Positions 24,112 through 31,602 of a stretch of 54,650 bases of DNA are shown here, piece by piece. Source of the stretch: Bacillota bacterium (GTDB lineage Bacteria; Bacillota; Syntrophomonadia; Syntrophomonadales; Syntrophomonadaceae); contig JAKPGY010000055.1 of NCBI GenBank assembly GCA_029550685.1, forward strand, positions 1 to 54,650. Reading direction: 5' to 3'. Position numbers and translations under genes: made by a program. The notes below the pieces were generated by a model, which saw only the letters and a program-made list of their open reading frames with translations, did not search any database and was not told where the DNA came from. Positions within the stretch are counted from its first letter, which is position 1. The number at the start of each line of letters is the position of its first letter.

Positions 24112-24782
24112 GTAAATTAGGGATATACCCGACTGTAGAGGATGGCATAGTAAAACTGGGGTTAAAAGTCTGGGACCAAACTGCTAATCTGGCTGATCTG
24201 CTGGAGTGCTGGCAGCCTTTGTGTGATGACGAGTCTATTTTTAAGACCTATGGTCAGGACCACCATGCGGCCTGTAAAGGATGCCCTAACAATTGCTGTA
24301 ATACGGCTTATGTAATACCGGATTTAATATCTTTTAAGAAAATGGCGGCTAATCTGCATATCACTGAATCTGAATTTGTCCAAGGTTGGTTTCAGCCCGA
24401 CAAATTGGCCTTGGGATTATTAAAGATAAAATCGGAGCCCTGTATTTTTTTACAGGAAGGTATCTGCAGTATTTACCCGCTGCGGTCTCTTATCTGCCGC
24501 TTTTATATATGTACTGATCTAACTCCTGATACGGAACAGCTGATTTATTCCATCGCCTGGAGCGGAGCGGCGGCTACCCAAATTTATGCCCGGCAGCAAG
24601 GCTATCTTCCGGCTCCTGCCCCGCAAGGTTATACCAGTTTTGATCGCTTTTTCGTGGAACTGGTGGAAACCTACCAGGAACTACCCGGAGTAAAAGCTTT
24701 TTTCTGGGCTGACAATTACCAGGACATACCTTTGCATTATTTTTTACCGGCGGATTGCAGCCTGGGAAGAAGGGCACCATGA
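24108..24782 (+). CDS. YkgJ-type cysteine cluster protein
   Basis: 224 residues. The first cysteine group CKGCPNNCC lies near residue 60 and a second set (CIFLQEGICSIYPLRSLICRF) about 60 residues later. This is the YkgJ/CxxCxxCC family, predicted to bind zinc or an Fe-S centre; function unknown. ATG 24108 overlaps the acyltransferase stop. The TGA stop lies in the sequence ATGAATGAAAACATCGCTAG, which is the conserved left flank of family B repeats, so the C-terminal end may have been set by repeat insertion. Confidence 0.8.
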   Translation: MSKLGIYPTVEDGIVKLGLKVWDQTANLADLLECWQPLCDDESIFKTYGQDHHAACKGCPNNCCNTAYVIPDLISFKKMAANLHITESEFVQGWFQPDKLALGLLKIKSEPCIFLQEGICSIYPLRSLICRFYICTDLTPDTEQLIYSIAWSGAAATQIYARQQGYLPAPAPQGYTSFDRFFVELVETYQELPGVKAFFWADNYQDIPLHYFLPADCSLGRRAP

Positions 24783-24892
24783 ATGAAAACATCGCTAGAC
24801 GGCTTAAGCAGGAGTATTAGCCGGGCAAGAAATTCTGGAGCGAGCCGGCTGATACTCCTGCCTTCCAGGTAACCCTACTGCCAAGCCGTGGT
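24783..24892. repeat. Family B dispersed repeat, short form
   Basis: The ends match the long copies (CGGCTTAAGCAGGAGTATTA at 24800; GAGCCGGCTGATACTCCTGC; CCAAGCCGTGG at the right end), but the internal ~150 bases are replaced by AAGAAATTCTGGA. The remaining piece is an inverted repeat with a very short loop. The flank GAATGAAAACATCGCT precedes it. Confidence 0.85.
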
Positions 24893-24901
24893 AGAGTAGC
24901 C

Positions 24902-24985
24902 GGCATAGAGATTGCCACGCCCCCTGCGGGGGCTCGCAATGACACAATAGGAAGCCATTTTCACAGCAACGACTCAGAAGATGTC
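24902..24985. repeat. Family A repeat core with C-type tail
   Basis: GAGATTGCCACGCCCCCTGC and GGGGGCTCGCAATGACACA form the core palindrome, followed by GGAAGCCATTTTCACAGCAA. It directly follows a family B copy, the same B-then-A order seen at 11.85-12.2 kb and 40.76-40.92 kb. The stretch 24986-25067 holds nothing else recognisable apart from the leader of the small gene. Confidence 0.75.
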
Positions 24986-25067
24986 ACTGGGTCGGGATCA
25001 CCATGCACCTTGCAGAAGATCGCACTATTTATAGAAGCAATTGATAATGGCTAAAAGGAGTGCTTTT

Positions 25068-25226
25068 ATGTCCACCATTATCTGTATCGAAACCTGTGAC
25101 CCTTTTCCGGTAATCCGTACTATGGAAGAGCATTCCGCCCATCTGCTGGCCATGTCCTGCGGACAGGGGCCTGACATCACCTTTCGCATGGTTTATTTCC
25201 TGGAGGACCCTTCTGGAGCAAGATAG
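25068..25226 (+). CDS. Small hypothetical protein (52 aa)
   Basis: Reading frame of 52 codons starting MSTIICIETCDPFPVIRTM and ending MVYFLEDPSGAR. AAAGGAG lies seven bases before the ATG, a good ribosome site. It has three cysteines in total, two near the start (ICIETC) and one in MSCGQG, no membrane segment and no recognised family. It stands alone between repeats and the livJ promoter region, so it may be a real small gene, the remnant of a larger one, or chance. Confidence 0.4.
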   Translation: MSTIICIETCDPFPVIRTMEEHSAHLLAMSCGQGPDITFRMVYFLEDPSGAR

Positions 25227-25295
25227 AGGACAATTTCCTATCTTACTCAAGATGAATTGACAGTTTTTTTATACAGGGGCAGGATTTTTAATCGG

Positions 25296-25320
25296 CAGGA
25301 TGAAAATATCCTGTTATACT
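25296..25320 (+). promoter_or_regulatory. Palindrome and -10-like box upstream of livJ
   Basis: CAGGAT (25296-25301) and ATCCTG (25308-25313) form an inverted repeat, followed by the -10-like TATACT (25315-25320). GCAGGAT also occurs as a direct copy at 25280-25286. A TTGACA at 25257-25262 is too far upstream to pair with that -10. The layout suggests an operator next to a promoter, but no regulator is encoded nearby. Confidence 0.35.
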
Positions 25321-25392
25321 TTTATATATATGTATGGTTATACATCAATCATACGCATTAATTAACTATTGATCTTAGGGAGGGACAGTGTT

Positions 25393-26568
25393 TTGAAGGG
25401 AAGAGGACGAGCAAGATGGGCTGTCGCGCTGAGCCTGGTGTTGATAATCACCATGGTGGCAGGGTGCGGAGGCTCCAACAGCGGAAAGAACGAAGATGTT
25501 ATCAAGCTGGGATTTCTAGGAGCTCTGACTGGTGATGTGGCTAACTACGGGATTCCCGCTGAGAAGGGAATGAAGATGGCTATTGACGAAATAAATGCCC
25601 AGGGAGGAGTTTTGGGCAAACAGCTGGTGGGCATTTATGAGGATAACAAGGGAGACAGTACGGAAATTGGCAACATAACTCAAAAATATATTACCCGGGA
25701 CAAAGTAGTAGCCTTGGTGGGTGACCCTTGTACAGGTTTGACCAAGGGAGCAGCAGAGATTGCCCAGAGTAATCAGGTGGTATTGTTCTCACCCGGAGCT
25801 ACTGGTGCTGGGGTAGTAGAGATAGGTGACTTTATTTTCCGCAATACTATGTTGGATGAAGTCGCTGTGCCCGTAGTGGTTGATTGGATGATAAAAGATA
25901 AACAGTGGACCAAATTTGCTATTATAACCTCGTTGAATAATGGCTACAGTACAGCCCTTACTCCAATATTCGAGCGGGAGATAAAGGCCCAGGGCGGCAC
26001 CATTGTCCTCCAGGAATCCATTAACGACAAGGAAACCGATTTCAGTGCCCAGATAACCAAACTTAAGGGCGTCGGCGCCGATGTACTGGTATTCACCGGT
26101 TACTATACCGAGGCGGCCTTGATCATGAAAGAAGTTCAAAAACAGGGCCTGGATATCCCCCTGGTAGGCGGGGATGGTTTGTATGGTCAGGACCTGGTTA
26201 AACTAGGCGGTGACGCGGTAGAACAGAAAGTCATCTTATACTGTGGGTTTGCCGCTGATCAACCCAGTGAGCAGACTATCAAGTTCGTAGAGAACTACCG
26301 CAAGCTGTATAATGAAGAACCGGATATGTTTTCTGCACAATACTATGATGCGGTTATGATTCTGGCTCAAGCTATGAAGAACTCTAACAGTACAGATCCC
26401 AAGGTATTTAAGGATGAGATTGCCAAGCTAAAAGATTATCCTGGAGTATCCGGCAATACTACTATTCGTGAAAACCGTGAACCTATCAAGAGTCCGGTAT
26501 ATCTTGTTACCGTTAAAGACGGAGTATTCCCTTCTCTGGTAACTAAAATTCCGGTAAATATTGAATAG
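25393..26568 (+). CDS. livJ: Branched-chain amino acid ABC transporter, substrate-binding lipoprotein
   Basis: 391 residues. The N-terminus is a lipoprotein signal (basic KGRGRARW, hydrophobic VALSLVLIITM, lipobox VAGC), so the protein is tethered outside the membrane. The mature part is a periplasmic-binding-protein type 1 fold: IKLGFLGALTGDVANYG, GAEIAQSNQVVLFSPGATG and YDAVMILAQAM. TTG 25393 was chosen because GGGAGGG lies about eight bases upstream and because it puts the signal sequence at the very start. It delivers branched-chain amino acids or related compounds to LivHMG. The permease genes follow after a 348-base gap filled by repeats. Confidence 0.9.
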   Translation: MKGRGRARWAVALSLVLIITMVAGCGGSNSGKNEDVIKLGFLGALTGDVANYGIPAEKGMKMAIDEINAQGGVLGKQLVGIYEDNKGDSTEIGNITQKYITRDKVVALVGDPCTGLTKGAAEIAQSNQVVLFSPGATGAGVVEIGDFIFRNTMLDEVAVPVVVDWMIKDKQWTKFAIITSLNNGYSTALTPIFEREIKAQGGTIVLQESINDKETDFSAQITKLKGVGADVLVFTGYYTEAALIMKEVQKQGLDIPLVGGDGLYGQDLVKLGGDAVEQKVILYCGFAADQPSEQTIKFVENYRKLYNEEPDMFSAQYYDAVMILAQAMKNSNSTDPKVFKDEIAKLKDYPGVSGNTTIRENREPIKSPVYLVTVKDGVFPSLVTKIPVNIE

Positions 26569-26583
26569 TTTTCTGTATAATAA

Positions 26584-26616
26584 CAATGGCCCGTCCTTTC
26601 GGGGATGGGCCATTGT
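26584..26616 (+). terminator. Hairpin after livJ (no T-tract)
   Basis: AATGGCCC pairs with GGGCCATT, with an inner GTCC/GGAT pairing and a TTTCG loop. It lies 16 bases after the livJ stop. Without a T-run it may work as an mRNA-stabilising or attenuating stem that lowers livHMG relative to livJ. Confidence 0.45.
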
Positions 26617-26726
26617 TAAGCTATGCAGAGTTTAGCAACAGAATGGGCGGATCTGTGCTAAACTGTGTATAGCTTGTGTCGCGATCGTCACATAACAAGC
26701 AGACCATTCAAAGAAAAAACTTAAGC

Positions 26727-26905
26727 CTGTCATCGCCCCCTTCGGGGACTACTGATGTTCGCTGACGCTCACAATTATTGTTGCGAGGTCGCGAAGCGAC
26801 GTGGCGATCCATTAACTCGAACCATAGACGACATAGAGATTGCCACGCCCGTTGGGATCGCAATGACAATGTAGTTTTCATTTTGGATATCGTCACAGCA
26901 ACAGG
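26727..26905. repeat. Family A repeat, composite copy between livJ and livH
   Basis: Contains CTGTCATCGCCCCCTTCGGG, then GATGTTCGCTGACGCTCAC (part of the removable module), GCGAGGTCGCGAAGCGACG plus TGGCGATCC, and an inverted core GAGATTGCCACGCCCG...ATCGCAATGACA. It ends with CGTCACAGCAAC right before the livH ribosome site. The gap 26569-26916 holds only this repeat and the hairpin. Confidence 0.8.
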
Positions 26906-26916
26906 GGAGGAAGTTC

Positions 26917-27792
26917 ATGTTCCTGGAACAACTACTTAACGGACTAACCCTGGGCAGTACCTATGCCTTGATTGCCCTGGGTTATACCATGGTGTACGGA
27001 ATTGTGCAGCTGATTAATTTCGCCCATGGCGAAGTTTACATGATTGGCGCTTTCGTCGGCTTATTTATGGTAACGGCCCTGGGAGTCAACATCGTAGTGG
27101 CTCTGGCAGGGGCCATGCTTTTCTGCATGCTGGTGGGGATGCTTATTGAAAGGGTAGCCTACCGGCCCCTGCGCGGTAAATCCTCACGTTTATCAGCTTT
27201 GATTAGTGCTATTGGAGTATCCATTTTCCTGCAGACTCTCTTGGCCCTTATCGCCGGCATTAATACCAGAAGTTACCCCAATGTTATTAATAATCAGACC
27301 TATGATCTTGGATTTGCCGAAGTTTCCTTGCTGCAGATTCTTATACTGGGATTGTCAGCCCTGCTGATGATCGGCCTGCAGGTTATGATCCACCGTACCC
27401 GCATCGGCAAAGCAATGCGTGCTTCCTCCCAAGACCTGGATGCCTCCTATCTGATGGGCATTAATGTCAACCGGGTTATTTCCTTTACTTTTGCCATAGG
27501 TTCAGCTCTGGCTGCGGCTGGCGGAATAATGGTCGGTATATATTATAATGCGGTATGGCCTTACATGGGCATGATGGCTGGTCTCAAGGCTTTCGCTGCT
27601 GCGGTATTGGGAGGTATTGGTTCCATTCCGGGAGCCATGATAGGCGGTTTGACTTTGGGTGTGCTGGAGATAATGGGAGTGGCCTATCTAACCTCCTCCT
27701 ATAAAGATGCTATTGCTTTCGGTATACTTATTCTGGTTCTGTTGATTCGCCCTCAGGGCCTGATGGGCCAGAAGATTACTAAAAAAGTGTAG
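26917..27792 (+). CDS. livH: Branched-chain amino acid ABC transporter permease LivH
   Basis: 291 residues, strongly hydrophobic with about eight membrane segments. It begins LEQLLNGLTLGSTYALIALG, the classic LivH start, and has the EAA-like segment GLKAFAAAVLGGIGSIPGAM that contacts the ATPase. GGGGAGG six bases before ATG. Start of the livH-livM-livG set, with 11 bases before livM. Confidence 0.93.
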   Translation: MFLEQLLNGLTLGSTYALIALGYTMVYGIVQLINFAHGEVYMIGAFVGLFMVTALGVNIVVALAGAMLFCMLVGMLIERVAYRPLRGKSSRLSALISAIGVSIFLQTLLALIAGINTRSYPNVINNQTYDLGFAEVSLLQILILGLSALLMIGLQVMIHRTRIGKAMRASSQDLDASYLMGINVNRVISFTFAIGSALAAAGGIMVGIYYNAVWPYMGMMAGLKAFAAAVLGGIGSIPGAMIGGLTLGVLEIMGVAYLTSSYKDAIAFGILILVLLIRPQGLMGQKITKKV

Positions 27793-27803
27793 GTGGACCG
27801 CTA

Positions 27804-28700
27804 ATGGATGCATTTTTGACCCAATACATCGACCCATACTATCTACGCCTTTTAATACTAATAGGAATCAATATAATCCTGGCGCTGGGCCTGAATATTA
27901 TAACCGGAGTTACCGGGCAGTTGTCTATGGGACATGCTGGTTTTATGAGCCTGGGAGCTTATACTTCGGCAATACTATCCATGCAATTCGCCTGCCCTTT
28001 CTGGATTTCCCTGCTGGCCGGAGCTATCGTAGCGGCATTTTTTGGTTTCCTGATTGGCATACCTACCCTGCGCCTGGAAGGGGACTATCTAGCCATGGTT
28101 ACCATAGGTTTTGCTGAAATAATTCGCGTGTTTTTCCTGAATTTTGAACCCGGCGGCAAAGCGGTGGGCCTGGCGGGAATTCCCCAGTACACCAGTTTCC
28201 TGCTGGTATTTGTCTTAGTAGTAGTAATTATTTTTCTCAATGCCAAGCTGCTTAACTCCCGGGTAGGAAGAGCCTGGTATGCTATCCGTGAAAATGAAAT
28301 AGCCGCCGAGGCCTGCGGAGTTGACACCACCCGCCTCAAGGTAATGGCCTTTACCGTAGGCTCGTTTCTAGGTGGATTGGGCGGGGGGCTTTATGCTCAT
28401 TACATGTTTTTTATCCGGCCCCAAGACTTTGGATTTATGAAGTCTATTGAACTGCTAAACATGGTGGTTTTGGGGGGCATGGGCAGTATACCCGGGACGG
28501 TAATAGGGGCTACTGTGTTGACCCTGGCTCCGGAATTTTTGCGTATTGTAGCGGAGTATCGATTGCTGTTCTACGGGGCCTTGCTGGTCATTCTGATGAT
28601 TTTCCGACCCAATGGCTTGCTGGGGGATGTAAGGGTTTACGACATCCGCAAACGTTGGTTCAGAAAAGAGGTGCAAGCTCATGCCGATATTAACTCTTAA
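27804..28700 (+). CDS. livM: Branched-chain amino acid ABC transporter permease LivM
   Basis: 298 residues, polytopic. The characteristic LNIITGVTGQLSMGHAGFM lies near the N-terminus and the ATPase-contact loop (MVVLGGMGSIPGTVIGA) near residue 220. Pairs with LivH to form the channel. Its 3' end overlaps livG by 20 bases, so translation is coupled. Confidence 0.93.
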   Translation: MDAFLTQYIDPYYLRLLILIGINIILALGLNIITGVTGQLSMGHAGFMSLGAYTSAILSMQFACPFWISLLAGAIVAAFFGFLIGIPTLRLEGDYLAMVTIGFAEIIRVFFLNFEPGGKAVGLAGIPQYTSFLLVFVLVVVIIFLNAKLLNSRVGRAWYAIRENEIAAEACGVDTTRLKVMAFTVGSFLGGLGGGLYAHYMFFIRPQDFGFMKSIELLNMVVLGGMGSIPGTVIGATVLTLAPEFLRIVAEYRLLFYGALLVILMIFRPNGLLGDVRVYDIRKRWFRKEVQAHADINS

Positions 28701-29445
28701 AGGGATCAGCCAGGAATTTGGGGGCCTGCGGGCTCTGGACGACGTTGATCTGGCGGTGGAAGAGCAGCAGATATATGGAATAATAGGCCCCAACGGGGCT
28801 GGAAAAACTACCTTGTTCAACCTGATCACCGGTATATATGTCCCTACCGAGGGAAGCATAAGTTTCCGCGGCCAGAATATTAGCGGTGCCAGGGCATATC
28901 AGGTGGCCAGTATGGGAATAGCCCGCACTTTTCAAAATATACGGCTATTCCAGAAACTGTCCGTCCTGGATAACGTGCGCATGGGCAGTTATGGGGTGAC
29001 CCGCAGCGGCTTTTGGGACTGTATGTTAGGTCTGCCCCGCTCCCGCCGGGAGGAGAAACAGGTTATCCAGGAAGCAGAGGAACTGCTGGACAAGGTGGGA
29101 CTCCTGGAGAAAAAAATGGAATATGCAGTTAACCTGGCCTACGGGGAACAGCGGCGCCTGGAAATAGCCCGGGCCTTAGCCCTGAAACCCACCTTGCTCT
29201 TGCTGGATGAACCGGCGGCAGGCATGAATGCCGGGGAAAAGGCGGAACTGATGGAATTGATATATCACCTGCAGGAGCAGATGAAGCTGACCATACTGCT
29301 GGCGGAGCATGATATGAATCTGGTCATGAATATTTGCGAACGCATAGCTGTGCTGGATTATGGACGCAAGATTGCTGACGGGCCTCCCGAAGAAGTAAAA
29401 CGTGATGAAAGAGTTATACAATCTTATCTAGGCGTGGAAGCATGA
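28681..29445 (+). CDS. livG: Branched-chain amino acid ABC transporter ATP-binding protein LivG
   Basis: 254 residues. Walker A GPNGAGKTT, Q-loop, signature region NLAYGEQRRLEIARAL (AYGEQ in place of LSGGQ, as is usual in LivG), Walker B LLLLDEPAAGMN and the His switch LAEHDM. The C-terminal extension VLDYGRKIADGPPEEV is typical of LivG rather than LivF. Normally LivF follows as the second ATPase, but here an EamA gene follows with ATGA overlap, so this protein may work as a homodimer or with a LivF encoded elsewhere. Confidence 0.93.
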   Translation: MPILTLKGISQEFGGLRALDDVDLAVEEQQIYGIIGPNGAGKTTLFNLITGIYVPTEGSISFRGQNISGARAYQVASMGIARTFQNIRLFQKLSVLDNVRMGSYGVTRSGFWDCMLGLPRSRREEKQVIQEAEELLDKVGLLEKKMEYAVNLAYGEQRRLEIARALALKPTLLLLDEPAAGMNAGEKAELMELIYHLQEQMKLTILLAEHDMNLVMNICERIAVLDYGRKIADGPPEEVKRDERVIQSYLGVEA

Positions 29446-30305
29446 GAGCGGTTCCCTTGTTTGCAGCTATATTTCTGGCGGTATTGTGCATGTCCACCGC
29501 CTCCATTATGATACGGTTCTGTACGGCTCCAGCCATGGTGATCGCTTTGTACCGGCTGACCTTTACCACCGGATTGGCCGGTTTGATCGAAGGGAAAAAC
29601 CTGCGCCGGAATCTGGCGGCAGTAGAAAGACTGGATTGGGGCTATATTCTCGGGGCTGGTTTCTTTCTGGCCCTGCACTTTGCCTTCTGGATTACCTCTC
29701 TTAGTTACACCACGGTTTCCAGCTCGGTGCTTTTCACAAATTTGCAGGTTATATTTGTACTCATCTTTTCGGTCATTTTCTTGAAAGAAAAGCTCAACCG
29801 GGCTGTTATAGCCGGTATTCTGGTGGCCTTAACCGGCTGTATTTTTATTGCCGGCGGGGACTTGCAGTCGGGTAAAATCCTGGGTGATATGCTGGCTCTG
29901 GCCAGCGGGTTATTCATAGCCATTTACTTCTTAATTGGGCGCAGGATACGACCCCGGGTAAGGACTTTTACCTATACCTTTATTGTCTCAGCGACAGCAT
30001 CGGTGGTCATTTTGTTGGGCACCGCCGCCGGAGGCTGGTCACTAACCGGATATCCAGCCCAGGACTGGCTCCTGTTTTTTCTCATGGCCTTGGGGCCGGG
30101 CATCTGTGGTCATGCGGTGCTCAACTGGGCGCTCAAATATGTACAGGCTCCGGTGGTGGCAGTCTCCGTCCTGGGAGAATCGGTGGGAGCCAGTATTTTG
30201 GCCTATTTCATATTCCAGGAACACCTGCTCTGGTACCAAATTATTGGTGGTCTGCTGATCCTCATCGGCATCTATACCGCCTCAGTTAACCAAAAAGCCG
30301 AGTAG
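29442..30305 (+). CDS. EamA/DMT-family transporter
   Basis: 287 residues with ten hydrophobic segments in two repeats of five, the layout of drug/metabolite transporters. Each half has the EamA features (ITSLSYTTVSSSVLFTNLQV and LKYVQAPVVAVSVLGESVGA). Such proteins export amino acids, purines or drugs. The ATG overlaps the livG stop, so it is part of the liv operon; an amino acid or analogue exporter is a reasonable guess. It sits where livF would normally be. Confidence 0.87.
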   Translation: MRAVPLFAAIFLAVLCMSTASIMIRFCTAPAMVIALYRLTFTTGLAGLIEGKNLRRNLAAVERLDWGYILGAGFFLALHFAFWITSLSYTTVSSSVLFTNLQVIFVLIFSVIFLKEKLNRAVIAGILVALTGCIFIAGGDLQSGKILGDMLALASGLFIAIYFLIGRRIRPRVRTFTYTFIVSATASVVILLGTAAGGWSLTGYPAQDWLLFFLMALGPGICGHAVLNWALKYVQAPVVAVSVLGESVGASILAYFIFQEHLLWYQIIGGLLILIGIYTASVNQKAE

Positions 30306-30344
30306 AGGGTGCTGCCCCCATGACTGGCAAAGTTTATAATTGAT

Positions 30345-31112
30345 TCAATAATCTTTCTGCAAAAGCCAAGTAACAGAGATGATGTTGCCTCCTTCCAGTT
30401 CATCGCACTCAGCCTGCTGACTCTCGATATATTCTGCAAATAAATCAACCAGATCAGGATAAGACTTCATTAACTCATGAGCCCGCTGGAATATGCGCTC
30501 TTGATTATACTTGTTAATGTCTTTCAATACTCTGGCTTCAGCAGTTTTTTCAGCAATCAGCCTTACTCCAGCATCAGTGAAGGATCTCAACCACAACTCT
30601 CTAGTATGATATCCATTATTAGAACCATCTTTGCTGTAGGCGTCATCAATTAATATATACCCTCTCGGGCGAACGGTGTTTTTCAGTTTTAACAATGTTT
30701 CCAATACATTTCCCAGAACATCGCCTACGGAAGCCAGGATCACAATGTCATAACCATTCTCTTTGAGCACGGATTGGTTAATATCTTCAACTGTGAATTT
30801 ACACCTGTCTTGGAGGCCGTATGCAATAGCTTTATTGACAGCATAGTCAATGAATTCCGGTATAAGATCGATCCCTTTAACTTTACATCCAAAGGCACGA
30901 GCCAAATTGATGCTAACCGCACCTTTCCCGCAAGCTAGATCAAGAATTTTGGTATAGGGTGTTACTTCAATGTGCTGTTCAATTAGGTGGATTATATCAT
31001 TGGGTATTGCACCCAGTTCCCATAAGTCTTGCAGTAAATAGGGCAGATAAGGTATGATCTCAACAGATTTGCCAGTAAGTGACTGGGCAAGTTTTTCTCT
31101 TACATTGGTGAT
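30345..31112 (-). pseudogene. Class I SAM-dependent methyltransferase with ATC in place of a start codon
   Basis: The frame is open from 31112 to the stop at 30345 (255 codons). It encodes a normal N-terminal region (VREKLAQSLTGK, IIPYLPYLLQDLWEL) and SAM motif I (ILDLACGKGAVSI), followed by VKGIDLIPEFIDYA and DIVILASVGDVLGN. However, no ATG, GTG or TTG occurs before 30905, and that TTG lies after motif I. A ribosome site AGAGAGGTGA lies six bases before an ATC codon at 31112-31110, just where ATG would be expected (reading I/M-T-N-V-R-E-K). It is either a start-lost gene, a rare AUC start or a sequencing error. Protein otherwise looks intact. Substrate unknown. Confidence 0.7.
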
Positions 31113-31337
31113 AGCGGGTCACCTCTCTTTTCAAGACCAACAGCGGCATGTTTGCTGATAACCTAAGTTAACCCTATTCCATCACATGTATAAAAGGAAG
31201 ACAAGAAGATAAAGTCATAACTTCTGTTCAAGGAGTATTAAATGCAAGAGGGGACGGTTCTGCCTGTTATTTACTCCATGCTAAATACTATCAGCAAACC
31301 TTGCTCACAACCTGCCACCAGTTGAGACATTGCTTTA

Positions 31338-31560
31338 CGGCTTAAGCAGGAGTGTTAGCCGGGCGAGCGACGTACGACAAGCCGTTGCAACCCACGGCAA
31401 AACTGAGGGCTGCGAAGGGGAGCGAGAAACAGGATGTTTCGAGCAGCGAGTACTGAGTGCATGGATGTCGAATTACGAGCGGTCCCCTTCGCACCGAAGT
31501 AAGCCGATGGGTTGCAGGCGAGGAAGTCCCGGAGCGAGCCGGCTAATACTCCTGCATGCA
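31338..31560. repeat. Family B dispersed repeat, long form
   Basis: Second full-length copy, nearly identical to 11853-12070, with ends CGGCTTAAGCAGGAGTGTTA and GAGCCGGCTAATACTCCTGC forming inverted repeats. The interior includes GAGAAACAGGATGTTTCGAG and AAGCCGATGGGTTGCAGGCG. The conserved GATGAATGAAAAC flank of the other copies is absent here. The rest of the gap 31113-31337 and 31561-31602 shows no gene. Confidence 0.85.
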
Positions 31561-31602
31561 GATGAAGAGCCATTCTACTAGGTACTATTTAATGACACAT
31601 AG

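Noticed and set aside
30345-30905. Shorter methyltransferase starting at TTG 30905
   Set aside because: It would begin after SAM motif I and lacks a ribosome site; the frame clearly continues upstream to 31112.
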